Source of the DNA: Roseivirga sp. UBA6052
Lineage (GTDB): Bacteria; Bacteroidota; Bacteroidia; Cytophagales; Cyclobacteriaceae
Reading direction: 5' to 3'
NCBI GenBank assembly: GCA_002427755.1
Contig: DIYO01000001.1
Span: forward strand, 1,054,001-1,118,000
DNA length: 64,000 nucleotides
The notes below the pieces were generated by a model. That model saw nothing but the letters and a program-made list of their open reading frames with translations, was not told the origin of the DNA and did not search any database. A program made the position numbers and the translations under genes. Below, piece after piece: positions 27,133-35,415 of the stretch. Position 1 is the first letter of the stretch. Each line of letters opens with the position of its first letter.

Positions 27133-27672
27133 TTGCAAGACAGAGAAATACTAGATGCTTTTAAAGAACCAAAACAGCGCGAATTGGCGTTTCGTGAATT
27201 GGTAGTTACCTATCAAGAGAGGGTTTATTGGCATGTTAGAAAGATGGTGATCATACATGATGATGCAGATGATGTTACTCAGGAAGTATTCATTAAAGTG
27301 TATAAAAACTTAGACACCTTTAGAGAATCTTCTCAGCTGTTTACTTGGATTTACAGAATTGCAACTAACGAAGCCATAAACCATCTGAAAAAGAAACAAA
27401 GGAAGCATGCACAGTCTTTGGAAGATGTTCAATATGAACTAGAAAACCATTTGAGTTCTGGACATCACTTTACTGGAGATGAGATTCAGTTAAAGCTTCA
27501 AAAAGCTTTGTTAAAGCTTCCTGAAAAACAGAGGCTTGTTTTTAACATGAAGTATTTTGATGACTTAAAATATGATCAAATCTCAGAAATAACAGGAACT
27601 AGTGTTGGGGCTTTAAAAGCAAGCTATCACTTAGCAGTTAAGAAACTGGAAGAATACTTGAAAGAAAATTAA
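27133..27672 (+). CDS. ECF-type RNA polymerase sigma factor
   Basis: The 179-residue protein has sigma region 2 (YWHVRKMVIIHDDADDVTQEVFIKVYKNLDTF, about 35-66) and region 4 (LPEKQRLVFNMKYFDDLKYDQISEITG, about 125-160), with no region 1 or 3. It directs RNA polymerase to a regulon that is probably tied to envelope stress. The start is TTG at 27133: an in-frame TAA at 27118-27120 leaves no ATG before region 2. A TGAAAC at 27065-27070 could be an ECF -35 element for self-activation. It is followed by a membrane protein likely to act as anti-sigma factor and by a Spy-like protein. Confidence 0.92.
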   Translation: MQDREILDAFKEPKQRELAFRELVVTYQERVYWHVRKMVIIHDDADDVTQEVFIKVYKNLDTFRESSQLFTWIYRIATNEAINHLKKKQRKHAQSLEDVQYELENHLSSGHHFTGDEIQLKLQKALLKLPEKQRLVFNMKYFDDLKYDQISEITGTSVGALKASYHLAVKKLEEYLKEN

Positions 27673-27703
27673 ACTTTGATCCAAAAAATTGATCAAATAA
27701 GAA

Positions 27704-28264
27704 ATGAATAACGACAAAAGACATATTAACCTTGAGGAGGACAAGCACTTGAAGGAAATCCCTTTTGGCGTAGAGGACAATTATTTCAAATCACTCACTG
27801 AAAACATCCTTAACGGAGCAAAAGCAGCAGAAAGTGATGTGGAATTCAACTTGCATCTCAAGCAAAACAAAATGCAAGTTCCAGAGGGATACTTCGATTC
27901 ATTGTCTAAAACAATCGAAGATAAGGTTTTAGTGAGTGAAGAAAATCTGAAACCTCTTGAAGTAATCTCTATTAATAGAAAAAGAAACTATCGTTGGGTA
28001 GGTATCGCTGCCTCTCTCCTATTATTAGCCAGTATCTACTTTGGCATTTCCTTTAACAAGGAGCAAGATGTATTAGCTGAAGTCTCAGATGAATATCTGA
28101 TAGAGTTCCTAGAAGATAACACTATCCTTAACGAGGAGATGATGGCTAGCATAACGGAGATTGACATGATTTTAGATGAAATTTATGCAGAAGAAACAGG
28201 AGATATCGCATTGTTTGTAGGAGATCATCCTGAACTAGATTATGATTTTGAATACTATGAATAA
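27704..28264 (+). CDS. Single-pass membrane protein, probable anti-sigma factor
   Basis: I do not recognise a named family. The 186-residue protein has a cytoplasmic-type N-terminal part, one membrane helix (about 98-117, WVGIAASLLLLASIYFGISF) and a very acidic C-terminal part. The N-terminal part repeats a short motif, IPFGVEDNYFKSLTENI (19-35) and VPEGYFDSLSKTI (59-71), seen in many Bacteroidota proteins encoded next to ECF sigma genes. It starts 31 bp after the sigma gene and overlaps the Spy-like gene, so an anti-sigma role sensing the periplasm through the acidic tail is the best inference. Confidence 0.8.
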   Translation: MNNDKRHINLEEDKHLKEIPFGVEDNYFKSLTENILNGAKAAESDVEFNLHLKQNKMQVPEGYFDSLSKTIEDKVLVSEENLKPLEVISINRKRNYRWVGIAASLLLLASIYFGISFNKEQDVLAEVSDEYLIEFLEDNTILNEEMMASITEIDMILDEIYAEETGDIALFVGDHPELDYDFEYYE

Positions 28265-28760
28265 GTATAAAATGAAGACTTTATATATCGCTTTCCTTTT
28301 ATTTATTACTGTCGGGTTAAGCGGACAAGACGCGAATCAGAGGCGTCCAAAAATGGATCGAGAAAAGCTACAGACGGCAAGGATTGCTTTTATTAACAAT
28401 AGATTAGAACTCACTCCGGAGAGCGCTAAAGTCTTTTGGCCACTGTTTAATGAGTTTGAAAAGAAGAAAAACGAATTAAACAGAGAGTATAATAAACAGA
28501 AAAGAGTACTGATAAGTGAAGAGGGCATTCGTGACATTTCAGAAGAGAATGCAAGTAAAATGCTAAACATCTATATGGCTCAAAAGCAAGCTGAACTTGA
28601 TCTAGAAAAAACGTACCTCTCAAAATTTCAAGAAATACTTCCATCTACTAAAGTTTGGATGGTTCTGAGATTTGATTCTGAATTCAGGCGAGATTTGATG
28701 CAAAGACTCGGGCGAAATCGAAGAAACAACCAAGTGAAAAAGGATACTGAAGGAAACTAA
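28257..28760 (+). CDS. Spy/CpxP-like periplasmic protein
   Basis: About 167 residues with a signal peptide (KTLYIAFLLFITVGLSGQ). The mature part is helical, charged and without cysteines: ARIAFINNRLELTPESAKVFWPLFNEFEKKKNEL, then a second helix pair with LPSTKVWMVLRFDSEFRRDL. The LELTPEQ-like and W-P-x-[FY] pattern is typical of Bacteroidota proteins with the Spy/CpxP-like LTxxQ fold, periplasmic chaperones or sensors. The start is ambiguous (28242, 28257 or 28272); ATG at 28257 overlaps the previous stop as ATGAATAA. Coding with the sigma and anti-sigma genes suggests a feedback component of an envelope-stress module. A terminator follows. Confidence 0.8.
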   Translation: MNKYKMKTLYIAFLLFITVGLSGQDANQRRPKMDREKLQTARIAFINNRLELTPESAKVFWPLFNEFEKKKNELNREYNKQKRVLISEEGIRDISEENASKMLNIYMAQKQAELDLEKTYLSKFQEILPSTKVWMVLRFDSEFRRDLMQRLGRNRRNNQVKKDTEGN

Positions 28761-28764
28761 AAAG

Positions 28765-28787
28765 AACCCGCTTATTAAGAGCGGGTT
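28765..28787 (+). terminator. Terminator after the sigma factor operon
   Basis: AACCCGCT pairs with AGCGGGTT across a 7-nt loop, followed by six T residues. It separates the sigma operon from xseA. Confidence 0.92.
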
Positions 28788-28836
28788 TTTTGTTTCTATT
28801 CATTTGACCTATGCTAGCATTGCCGTAATTTGCACC

Positions 28837-30072
28837 ATGGCTCACCTTTCTTTGTTTCAACTAAACAGTCTTATCAAAGATACGCTTGACGAAAATCTAC
28901 AAACTACCTATTGGGTCATAGCTGAAATTAGTAGTATGCAAGTCAATCAAAAAGGTCATTGCTACTTAGAACTAGTTGAAAAGCAAGGAGAATACATTCA
29001 AGCCAAGCTGAGAGCAAACATCTGGTCATACACCTACCGTACCATTTCCAGTCAATTTAGACAGGCAACCGGCAGCAACTTGAGTGTGGGTTTAAAAGGT
29101 CTTTTTAATGTCAGCATTAACTTTCATGAGGTTTACGGACTTAGCCTCAATGTAAATGACATAGACCCAAATTTTACGATTGGGGAAAGATCTAGACAAC
29201 GAGAAGAAACCATTAAGAAATTAGAAGAAGGTGGTTATTTAGAATTGAATAAGACTCAGGTCCTTCCTGTAATAGCACAAAGAATAGCTGTTATTAGTTC
29301 TTCGTCTGCTGCCGGATATGAAGACTTTATCAATCAACTTGCCTCAAATGTTAGAGCTATTGATTTTCAGATTAAATTATTTCACTCTGTTATGCAGGGT
29401 AATGAAGCACCAACTTCGATTATCGACTCTTTAGAGCTCATTAAACATGAAGCTACCATGTTCGATGTGGTAGTAATCATTAGAGGTGGCGGATCTAAAA
29501 CTGATCTAGATGCCTTTGATGATTATGAACTGTGCAAAGCCTTAGCAACCTGTGTTCTTCCGGTGATCTCAGGAATAGGCCATGAAAGAGATGAATCAGT
29601 AGTAGACATGGTGGCAAACACACCCTTGAAAACTCCTACTGCCGTGGCAGAATTTATACTCTCAGGTGCCTTCAGGTTAGAAGATAGATTATATGAATTT
29701 CTTTATGCGCTTGAAAAGAATTCTGCTCATGCCTATCAAGAAGCACATTACAGTCTAGACCATCTTATTACCCGATTAGAACGAAGTACAGTTCACCGAC
29801 TTAATGAGGAGCAAGTAGCTATTGAACGATTTAAAAATCTCTTACAGCATAACACCTCAAACATCATACATAAAGAAGAATTACGTATTGGCAAACTTGC
29901 CAATAGACTTGAATTGGTAAACCCTGAGAAAGCTTTTGAAAAAGGATACACACTTACGCTCAAAGGGGGCAAAAAAGTTAACCCTGAGGCCTTAATGAAA
30001 GGCGATGAAATTGAAACAAGAGGAAAAAACATTCAATTAAAAAGTATAATAACTGACTTAGCGAATGACTAA
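28837..30072 (+). CDS. xseA: Exodeoxyribonuclease VII large subunit
   Basis: The 411-residue protein has an N-terminal OB-fold that binds single-stranded DNA (TYWVIAEISSMQVNQKGHCYLEL) and the catalytic core with ISSSSAAGYEDF, VVIIRGGGSKTDLDAFDD and GIGHERDESVVD. Together with XseB it degrades single-stranded DNA from both ends in the cytoplasm. A longer frame starts at a TTG 33 bp upstream, but the ATG at 28837 is the natural start; a TAATTTG box ends four bases before it. The gene overlaps xseB by 8 bp and begins a run of housekeeping genes, xseA-xseB-ligA-DUF6913-dapA. Confidence 0.95.
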   Translation: MAHLSLFQLNSLIKDTLDENLQTTYWVIAEISSMQVNQKGHCYLELVEKQGEYIQAKLRANIWSYTYRTISSQFRQATGSNLSVGLKGLFNVSINFHEVYGLSLNVNDIDPNFTIGERSRQREETIKKLEEGGYLELNKTQVLPVIAQRIAVISSSSAAGYEDFINQLASNVRAIDFQIKLFHSVMQGNEAPTSIIDSLELIKHEATMFDVVVIIRGGGSKTDLDAFDDYELCKALATCVLPVISGIGHERDESVVDMVANTPLKTPTAVAEFILSGAFRLEDRLYEFLYALEKNSAHAYQEAHYSLDHLITRLERSTVHRLNEEQVAIERFKNLLQHNTSNIIHKEELRIGKLANRLELVNPEKAFEKGYTLTLKGGKKVNPEALMKGDEIETRGKNIQLKSIITDLAND

Positions 30073-30262
30073 AAAAGACTTAACATATACAGATGCGATT
30101 CAGAGAATCTCAGAAATTGTAGAAAAAATAGAAAGTAATGAATTAGATATTGATGAATTGAACGCATCTGTAAAAGAGGCTGCTTCTTTGATCGAAGCTT
30201 GCAAAACTAAATTGCAAAATGCCGAAACGAATCTTCAAGAGACTTTAGACAAACTAGCCTAA
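30065..30262 (+). CDS. xseB: Exodeoxyribonuclease VII small subunit
   Basis: This 65-residue protein is a helical hairpin (TYTDAIQRISEIVEKIESNELDIDELNASVKEA), the standard XseB fold. Several copies bind each large subunit to make active exonuclease VII. It overlaps xseA by 8 bp and is followed after one base by ligA. Its length is slightly below the E. coli protein and normal for Bacteroidota. Confidence 0.95.
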   Translation: MTKKDLTYTDAIQRISEIVEKIESNELDIDELNASVKEAASLIEACKTKLQNAETNLQETLDKLA

Positions 30263-30263
30263 A

Positions 30264-32318
30264 ATGACACCCATAGAGGCTTTAGAAAAGATTAACCAAT
30301 TGAGTAAAGACATTGATCATCACAATCATCTTTACTATCAAGAGAACAGGAGTGAAATTTCAGATTTTGAATTCGATCAGCTTTTGAAAGAACTGATAGA
30401 TTTAGAAAATCAATTCCCTCAATACAAATCTGAGCACTCTCCTACTCAACGCGTGGGAGGAACAATTACCAAAAATTTCGATACGGTTGTTCACAAATAT
30501 CCGATGCTCTCTTTAGGAAATACCTATTCTAAAGAAGAATTACTCGAATGGGACGCTAGGGTACAAAAAGGACTAAGAGAAGAAACTTATGAATACTTCT
30601 GCGAGCTAAAATTTGATGGTGTTGCACTCTCATTGAGTTATGAAAACGGCCTACTCAAAAGAGCCGTTACAAGAGGAGATGGTACGCAAGGCGATGATAT
30701 TACAACCAATGCCAAAACAATTCGAACAGTACCCTTAAAACTCAAATCGCAAGTTCCGGATGAATTTGAAGTACGAGGTGAAGTGTTTTTCCCTAAGGAA
30801 GAATTTCAACGTGTAAATAATGAAAGGGAAAAAGCAGGAGAAGACAAACTTGCGAACCCTAGGAATGCCGCCTCAGGAACAATTAAAATGCAAGACTCAA
30901 AGGTAGTGGCTGAACGAAAGCTTGACTGTTATCTATACTACCTCTTAGGCGAAGACTTAAATTATGATAGTCATTCAGAATCTATAGAAGCAATAGAATC
31001 CTGGGGATTTAATGTCTCTCCTACTTATAGAAAATGTAGCTCCATTCAGGAGGTACTTGAATACATAAGTGAATGGGAAGAAAAAAGGCATGAACTACCA
31101 TCGGAAACTGATGGCGTAGTGATTAAGGTAAACAGTCTAGCCCAGCAAGAGCAATTGGGTTTTACAGCTAAAAGTCCTAGATGGGCCATATCTTATAAGT
31201 ATAAGGCTGAAAGTGCCACTACAATTTTAGAATCAATTTCTTATCAGGTAGGAAGAACGGGAGCAGTTACACCTGTAGCAAACCTTAAACCCGTTTTGCT
31301 TGCCGGCACAACAGTAAAAAGAGCTTCTTTACACAACGCCAATGAAATTGAAAGATTAGATGTTCGAATTGGAGATATTGTTTCTGTTGAAAAGGGTGGT
31401 GAAATCATACCCAAAATTACTGGGGTTGACTTGGCGTCTAGAGCATCAGATTCTATTCCACTTGAATACATTACACATTGCCCGGAGTGTGGCACAGAAC
31501 TGATTAGACCAGAAGGCGAGGCAAATCATTATTGCCCAAATGTAGAAGGTTGTCCTCCGCAAATCTTGGGTAGAATAGAACACTTTATTCAACGTAAGGC
31601 TATGAATATTGATAGCCTCGGAACGGAAACCATTCGGGGCTTACTAGACCAAGGCTTAATTCAAAACTATGCTGACCTTTACAAACTCACATTCGAAGCT
31701 CTAAATGGTCTGGAATTCTCAAGCTACTCTGAAAAGAAAGGAGAAGTTTCAATTCGTAGTCTAAGGGAGAAATCGGCTTCTAATATTATTAAAGCTATCG
31801 AAGACTCTAAACAGGTCCCTTTTGAACGTGTACTTTTTGCATTAGGGATTCGTTACGTAGGTCAAACGGTAGCAGAAAAACTGGCAGTCTATTTCAAATC
31901 AATAGATGCAATAGGGAGAGCAACTTTTGAACAGCTAATTGATGTACCAGAAATTGGTGATCGTATAGCAGAAAGTGTTATAAACTTCTTTGAAGAGGAT
32001 AAAAATCAGACTTTAGTAAATGAACTGAAAGAGGCTGGACTTCAACTAGTTATTGAAGAGCAACAAACAGAAGGCGGTTCAGATATTTTGGCCAATCGAA
32101 CTTTTGTGGTTAGTGGAGTGTTTGAAAGTTTCTCAAGAGATGAGCTAAAAACCCTCATAAAATCAAATGGTGGAAAAGTAGTTAGTTCGATAAGCGGTAA
32201 GTTAAATTACCTTGTAGCAGGAGATAAAATGGGACCTTCAAAATTAGAGAAGGCCACAAGTCTAGGTGTACAAATTATTAATGAGAATGAGTTCAAAGAC
32301 ATGATAGGAGATCAATGA
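30264..32318 (+). CDS. ligA: NAD-dependent DNA ligase
   Basis: At 684 residues this matches LigA in length and order: an N-terminal NAD-binding domain, an adenylation domain with the nucleophile Lys116 in ELKFDGVALSL, an OB-fold with RTGAVTPVANL, a four-cysteine zinc finger (CPECG, then CPNVEGC), helix-hairpin-helix repeats (GIRYVGQTVAEKL, VPEIGDRIAESV) and a C-terminal BRCT domain (ANRTFVVSGVFESFSRDEL). It seals nicks in replication and repair in the cytoplasm. All key residues are present. It overlaps the following DUF6913 gene by 4 bp. Confidence 0.97.
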   Translation: MTPIEALEKINQLSKDIDHHNHLYYQENRSEISDFEFDQLLKELIDLENQFPQYKSEHSPTQRVGGTITKNFDTVVHKYPMLSLGNTYSKEELLEWDARVQKGLREETYEYFCELKFDGVALSLSYENGLLKRAVTRGDGTQGDDITTNAKTIRTVPLKLKSQVPDEFEVRGEVFFPKEEFQRVNNEREKAGEDKLANPRNAASGTIKMQDSKVVAERKLDCYLYYLLGEDLNYDSHSESIEAIESWGFNVSPTYRKCSSIQEVLEYISEWEEKRHELPSETDGVVIKVNSLAQQEQLGFTAKSPRWAISYKYKAESATTILESISYQVGRTGAVTPVANLKPVLLAGTTVKRASLHNANEIERLDVRIGDIVSVEKGGEIIPKITGVDLASRASDSIPLEYITHCPECGTELIRPEGEANHYCPNVEGCPPQILGRIEHFIQRKAMNIDSLGTETIRGLLDQGLIQNYADLYKLTFEALNGLEFSSYSEKKGEVSIRSLREKSASNIIKAIEDSKQVPFERVLFALGIRYVGQTVAEKLAVYFKSIDAIGRATFEQLIDVPEIGDRIAESVINFFEEDKNQTLVNELKEAGLQLVIEEQQTEGGSDILANRTFVVSGVFESFSRDELKTLIKSNGGKVVSSISGKLNYLVAGDKMGPSKLEKATSLGVQIINENEFKDMIGDQ

Positions 32319-32824
32319 GTATAATCGGAAAGAAACTTCATGGCCTTTTGAATAAACCTTCGAAGCGAAAGACAGAGCATAAAACCGTTCCTTTTGATTC
32401 GGCAACTTCCATAGGAGTACTCTTTACTTGGCAAGACCAAAGAACACTAGATGAAATTGATGCTTTTGTTGGTGAATTGAAGGAACTAAAAGAAGTTAAT
32501 GTTCTTTGCTACAATGAATTGAAAGAGCCTGTTTCAGTGAATTATCCTACAGTTAATGTTACAGAGCTGTCAAGTTTAGGTAAACTAAATTCAAAAGCTG
32601 CTTCTGACTTCACTAATAAACCTTTTGACTTCCTTTTCCATTTAGACTTTAGTTTGAATGAAATTACACAGTCCATTTTAGCAAAATCTAATGCAAAATG
32701 TCGTCTAGGTATACATTCAACCGAAGGTGAGGACTACTATGAATTGATGATTGGTATCAACAAAAATGTAGGACTCACTAATTTTGCCGAGCAAATATTA
32801 AAGTACGCCAAAGGAATTAAGTAA
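32315..32824 (+). CDS. DUF6913 family protein
   Basis: This 169-residue soluble protein matches, by character and position, the DUF6913 family found in Bacteroidota between ligA and dapA. It has an alpha/beta pattern (IGVLFTWQDQRTLDEIDAFV, FDFLFHLDFSLNEITQSILAKSNAKCRLGIH). No catalytic motif is visible and the function is unknown. It overlaps ligA by 4 bp and shares one base with dapA (TAATG), so the three are translationally coupled. Confidence 0.82.
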   Translation: MSIIGKKLHGLLNKPSKRKTEHKTVPFDSATSIGVLFTWQDQRTLDEIDAFVGELKELKEVNVLCYNELKEPVSVNYPTVNVTELSSLGKLNSKAASDFTNKPFDFLFHLDFSLNEITQSILAKSNAKCRLGIHSTEGEDYYELMIGINKNVGLTNFAEQILKYAKGIK

Positions 32825-33684
32825 TGGATAGTTTGAGAGGAACTGGTGTGGCATTAGTTACACCATTCACGGAAGAAGGAGAAGTAGATTTCACCGGTTT
32901 AAAGAATGTTTTAGAATTTACTGGAGCGCATGTAGACTATTTTGTAGTCTTAGGAACAACCGGAGAAGCAGCTACTTTAAATAAAACTGAGAAAAAAGAG
33001 GTTCTAGAATTCGTCAAAAATAACAATCCAAAAGAATTACCAATTGTGGTAGGTATTGGAGGCAACAACACCGCTCAAATTATTGAAGATATTAAAACAA
33101 CTCATTTAGAGGGAGTTGTAGCTGTGCTCTCAGTTTCACCATATTATAATAAGCCCAGTCAAGCTGGACTGATCGCTCATTATACTGCTATTGCGGATGC
33201 CTCTCCTCTACCTATTATTTTATATAATGTTCCGGGAAGAACAGGTTCTAATATTTCTATTAAAACGACATTAGAACTTGCTAATCACAGCAATATTATA
33301 GGAATTAAAGAAGCCTGTGGAGATTTATCTCAAACTGGTGAAATTGCCTCATCAAAACCAGATGATTTCATGATCATTTCTGGAGACGACATGCTCACTG
33401 CTGCAATGATGAAACAAGGGACAATTGGTGCAATCTCTGTAATGGCAAATGGCTTCCCTAAAGAGTTCACTGAGATAACCACCTACGCTTTGGCAGGTGA
33501 TTTCGATCAAGCGCAAAAAGCTTCCAATAGATTAGAAGCTGTAAATCCGTTGATGTATGAAGAAAGCAACCCGGTAGGTGTAAAGGAGGTACTGAGACAA
33601 AAAGGCATATGCGGAAATAACGTGAGACTACCTTTAGTGCCTGCTAGTCAATCACTTAGAGAAAGATTATCCCAGTTACTATAA
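32824..33684 (+). CDS. dapA: 4-hydroxy-tetrahydrodipicolinate synthase
   Basis: This 286-residue TIM-barrel aldolase condenses pyruvate and aspartate semialdehyde in the lysine/diaminopimelate pathway, so it feeds both protein and peptidoglycan. It begins RGTGVALVTPF, has GTTGEAATL, Tyr134 in YNVPGRTG and the Schiff-base Lys162 in GIKEACGD. Length and residues fit DapA rather than other members of the family (such as N-acetylneuraminate lyase). It is the last gene of the run from xseA and is followed by a bidirectional terminator. Confidence 0.95.
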   Translation: MDSLRGTGVALVTPFTEEGEVDFTGLKNVLEFTGAHVDYFVVLGTTGEAATLNKTEKKEVLEFVKNNNPKELPIVVGIGGNNTAQIIEDIKTTHLEGVVAVLSVSPYYNKPSQAGLIAHYTAIADASPLPIILYNVPGRTGSNISIKTTLELANHSNIIGIKEACGDLSQTGEIASSKPDDFMIISGDDMLTAAMMKQGTIGAISVMANGFPKEFTEITTYALAGDFDQAQKASNRLEAVNPLMYEESNPVGVKEVLRQKGICGNNVRLPLVPASQSLRERLSQLL

Positions 33685-33691
33685 ACAAAAA

Positions 33692-33713
33692 AGGCCAATC
33701 AAATGATTGGCCT
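33692..33713. terminator. Bidirectional terminator between dapA and the histone H1-like gene
   Basis: AGGCCAATC pairs with GATTGGCCT around an AAAT loop, with an A-run before it. It lies between convergent genes. Confidence 0.9.
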
Positions 33714-33734
33714 AGAGTATCTTAGTTAGTAAGA

Positions 33735-33908
33735 TTAACCGTTTTTGATGTTTTGCACATCTACTCTGATTTCTTGAGCAAGGTTCTTAAGGTCTTGCAT
33801 ACCTTTTCTTACTCTGGTACCAGCAGCTTGGTTACCCTTGTCATAGAATTTTTCGAAATCACCTTCTAGGCCGTCTACTAATTCTTTCACTCTAGCATAT
33901 TGACTCAT
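33735..33908 (-). CDS. Histone H1-like small DNA-binding protein
   Basis: This 57-residue protein opens with MSQYARVKELVDGLEGDF and reads on through FYDKGNQAAGTRVRKGM to QDLKNLAQEIRV. It is charged, with a basic GTRVRKG core, and matches the short Hc1/histone H1-like proteins common in Cytophagales and Flavobacteria. These are thought to bind DNA and compact the nucleoid. It is too short to be found by a 60-codon cut-off. It ends 22 bp from the terminator shared with dapA and lies downstream of the serine palmitoyltransferase-like gene in the same direction, with a 99-bp gap that probably holds its own promoter. Confidence 0.85.
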   Translation of the reverse strand: MSQYARVKELVDGLEGDFEKFYDKGNQAAGTRVRKGMQDLKNLAQEIRVDVQNIKNG

Positions 33909-34007
33909 ATTTATCGTGTTTTAAGGTTGTTGATATTAATGTCTAACTCTTAGCAATATAAAGCAAAATGTTCTATTGACAACAATAGAGGCACTTTTTT
34001 TTCATTT

Positions 34008-35258
34008 TTACTCACCAAAGGCAAGTGCTAATTCTTCTTTTCTGTACTCTCCACTTTTCAGCTTGTCGTGGATTGCTTCAAATGCTTCTATGGTTTCCTG
34101 AACATCTTCTAATGAATGTGATGCTGTTGGTATTAACCTCAAGATTATCATGCCTTTAGGCACAACAGGATAAATTACTACAGAACAGAAAATATTGAAG
34201 TTTTCTCTCAGGTCTTGACTCAATGCAGCTGCCTCTCCTACTGTTCCATTTAGCACCACAGGTGTGACACAAGATTGTGTGGTACCTATACTAAATCCTT
34301 TTTCTTTCAAACCATTCTGCAAAGCGTTAACAATTGTCCAAAGCTTCTCTTTGTGAGAAGGGTTATCTCTAAGCATGGAAAGTCTTTTCAATCCTCCAAT
34401 TACAAATGGCATTGGAAGAGACTTTGCAAAGATTTGAGATCTCATATTATACTTTAAGAATTTAATCACTGGTGCATCACCAGCAACAAAAGCCCCAATA
34501 GCAGCCATTGACTTAGCAAAAGTTGAGAAGTAGATATCAATATCATCCTGACATTCTAACTCTTCGCCTGAACCTGCCCCTGTCGCTCCCATAGTACCAA
34601 AACCATGCGCATCGTCTACCAAGAGTCTGAATTCAAACTTCTCTTTTAATTTTACAATAGCTGGTAAGTTCCCAAGATTTCCGGTCATACCAAATACACC
34701 TTCGGTAATCACTAGGATACCTCCACCGGTTTCATTAGCAATTTTAGTAGCTCTTTCAAGCTGCTTTTCTAGATTCTCAATATCGTTATGTGGGAATACA
34801 AAACGCTTACCCATATGAAGACGAACACCATCTATAATACAAGCGTGAGACTCTGCATCATACACAATTACATCTTTTCTGTCTACAACAGCATCAATTA
34901 TTGATAGAATACCTTGGTATCCATAGTTCAATAAGTAACCTGACTCTTTCCCTACAAAGTCCGCCAACTCTTGCTCAAGTTGCTCATGATACTTTGTATT
35001 ACCAGACATCATTCTAGCACCCATAGGATACGCTAGCCCCCAATCAGCCGCAGCTTTTGCGTCTGCCTCTCTCACTTCTGGATGGTTTCCTAAACCCAAA
35101 TAGTTATTCAAACTCCACGTAAGTACTTCTTTACCTTGGAATTGCATTCTTGGAGCCATTTCACCCTCTAGTTTAGGGAATGTGAAATACCCTTCCGATA
35201 CATCTGAATGCTTTCCTAATGGACCTTGATTAGTCAGTAATTTTTCAAATAAATCCAA
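34008..35258 (-). CDS. Serine palmitoyltransferase-like PLP enzyme (alpha-oxoamine synthase)
   Basis: The 416-residue PLP enzyme has the alpha-oxoamine synthase motifs: SLNNYLGLGNHP, DAESHACIIDG, LLVDDAHGFGTMG and the PLP lysine in FSTFAKSMAAIGAF. The TFAKS motif and the missing T-GKA signature favour serine palmitoyltransferase over glycine C-acetyltransferase or BioF. It would condense serine with palmitoyl-CoA to start sphingolipid synthesis, common in Bacteroidota. The start is TTG at 35258; an in-frame TAA at 35271-35273 lies just upstream and the N-terminus MDLFEKLLTNQGPLGKHS is family-like. A clear promoter lies upstream. No other sphingolipid gene is adjacent. Confidence 0.8.
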   Translation of the reverse strand: MDLFEKLLTNQGPLGKHSDVSEGYFTFPKLEGEMAPRMQFQGKEVLTWSLNNYLGLGNHPEVREADAKAAADWGLAYPMGARMMSGNTKYHEQLEQELADFVGKESGYLLNYGYQGILSIIDAVVDRKDVIVYDAESHACIIDGVRLHMGKRFVFPHNDIENLEKQLERATKIANETGGGILVITEGVFGMTGNLGNLPAIVKLKEKFEFRLLVDDAHGFGTMGATGAGSGEELECQDDIDIYFSTFAKSMAAIGAFVAGDAPVIKFLKYNMRSQIFAKSLPMPFVIGGLKRLSMLRDNPSHKEKLWTIVNALQNGLKEKGFSIGTTQSCVTPVVLNGTVGEAAALSQDLRENFNIFCSVVIYPVVPKGMIILRLIPTASHSLEDVQETIEAFEAIHDKLKSGEYRKEELALAFGE

Positions 35259-35307
35259 CGCTTTCTTTCTTTAAATATTGACTATTACCTCGTTTTAAGC
35301 GAAGCGA

Positions 35308-35339
35308 CAAATGTAACACTATAATAGCCATTAATCAAA
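35308..35339 (-). promoter_or_regulatory. Promoter of the serine palmitoyltransferase-like gene
   Basis: On the minus strand TTTG (35339-35336) and TACATTTG (35315-35308) are separated by 20 bp, a full match to the Bacteroidota consensus. The leader to the TTG start would be about 43 nt. This is the best promoter match in the window. Confidence 0.65.
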
Positions 35340-35364
35340 AAATCAAAGGCTAATAAAGGTCATG

Positions 35365-35394
35365 TTGCCTGACATTACTTATGTTGTAAATTAG
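35365..35394 (+). promoter_or_regulatory. Promoter of accC
   Basis: TTG (35365-35367), a 19-bp spacer and TAAATTAG (35387-35394, one base off TAnnTTTG) precede the ATG at 35416 by 21 bp. It overlaps no other element but lies 26 bp from the divergent promoter. Confidence 0.5.
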
Positions 35395-35415
35395 CACCTA
35401 TAGACCACTAGAAGA

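Noticed and set aside
28804..28836. N-terminal extension of xseA from TTG
   Set aside because: The extension is not like XseA, and it contains the likely promoter; ATG at 28837 matches the family start.
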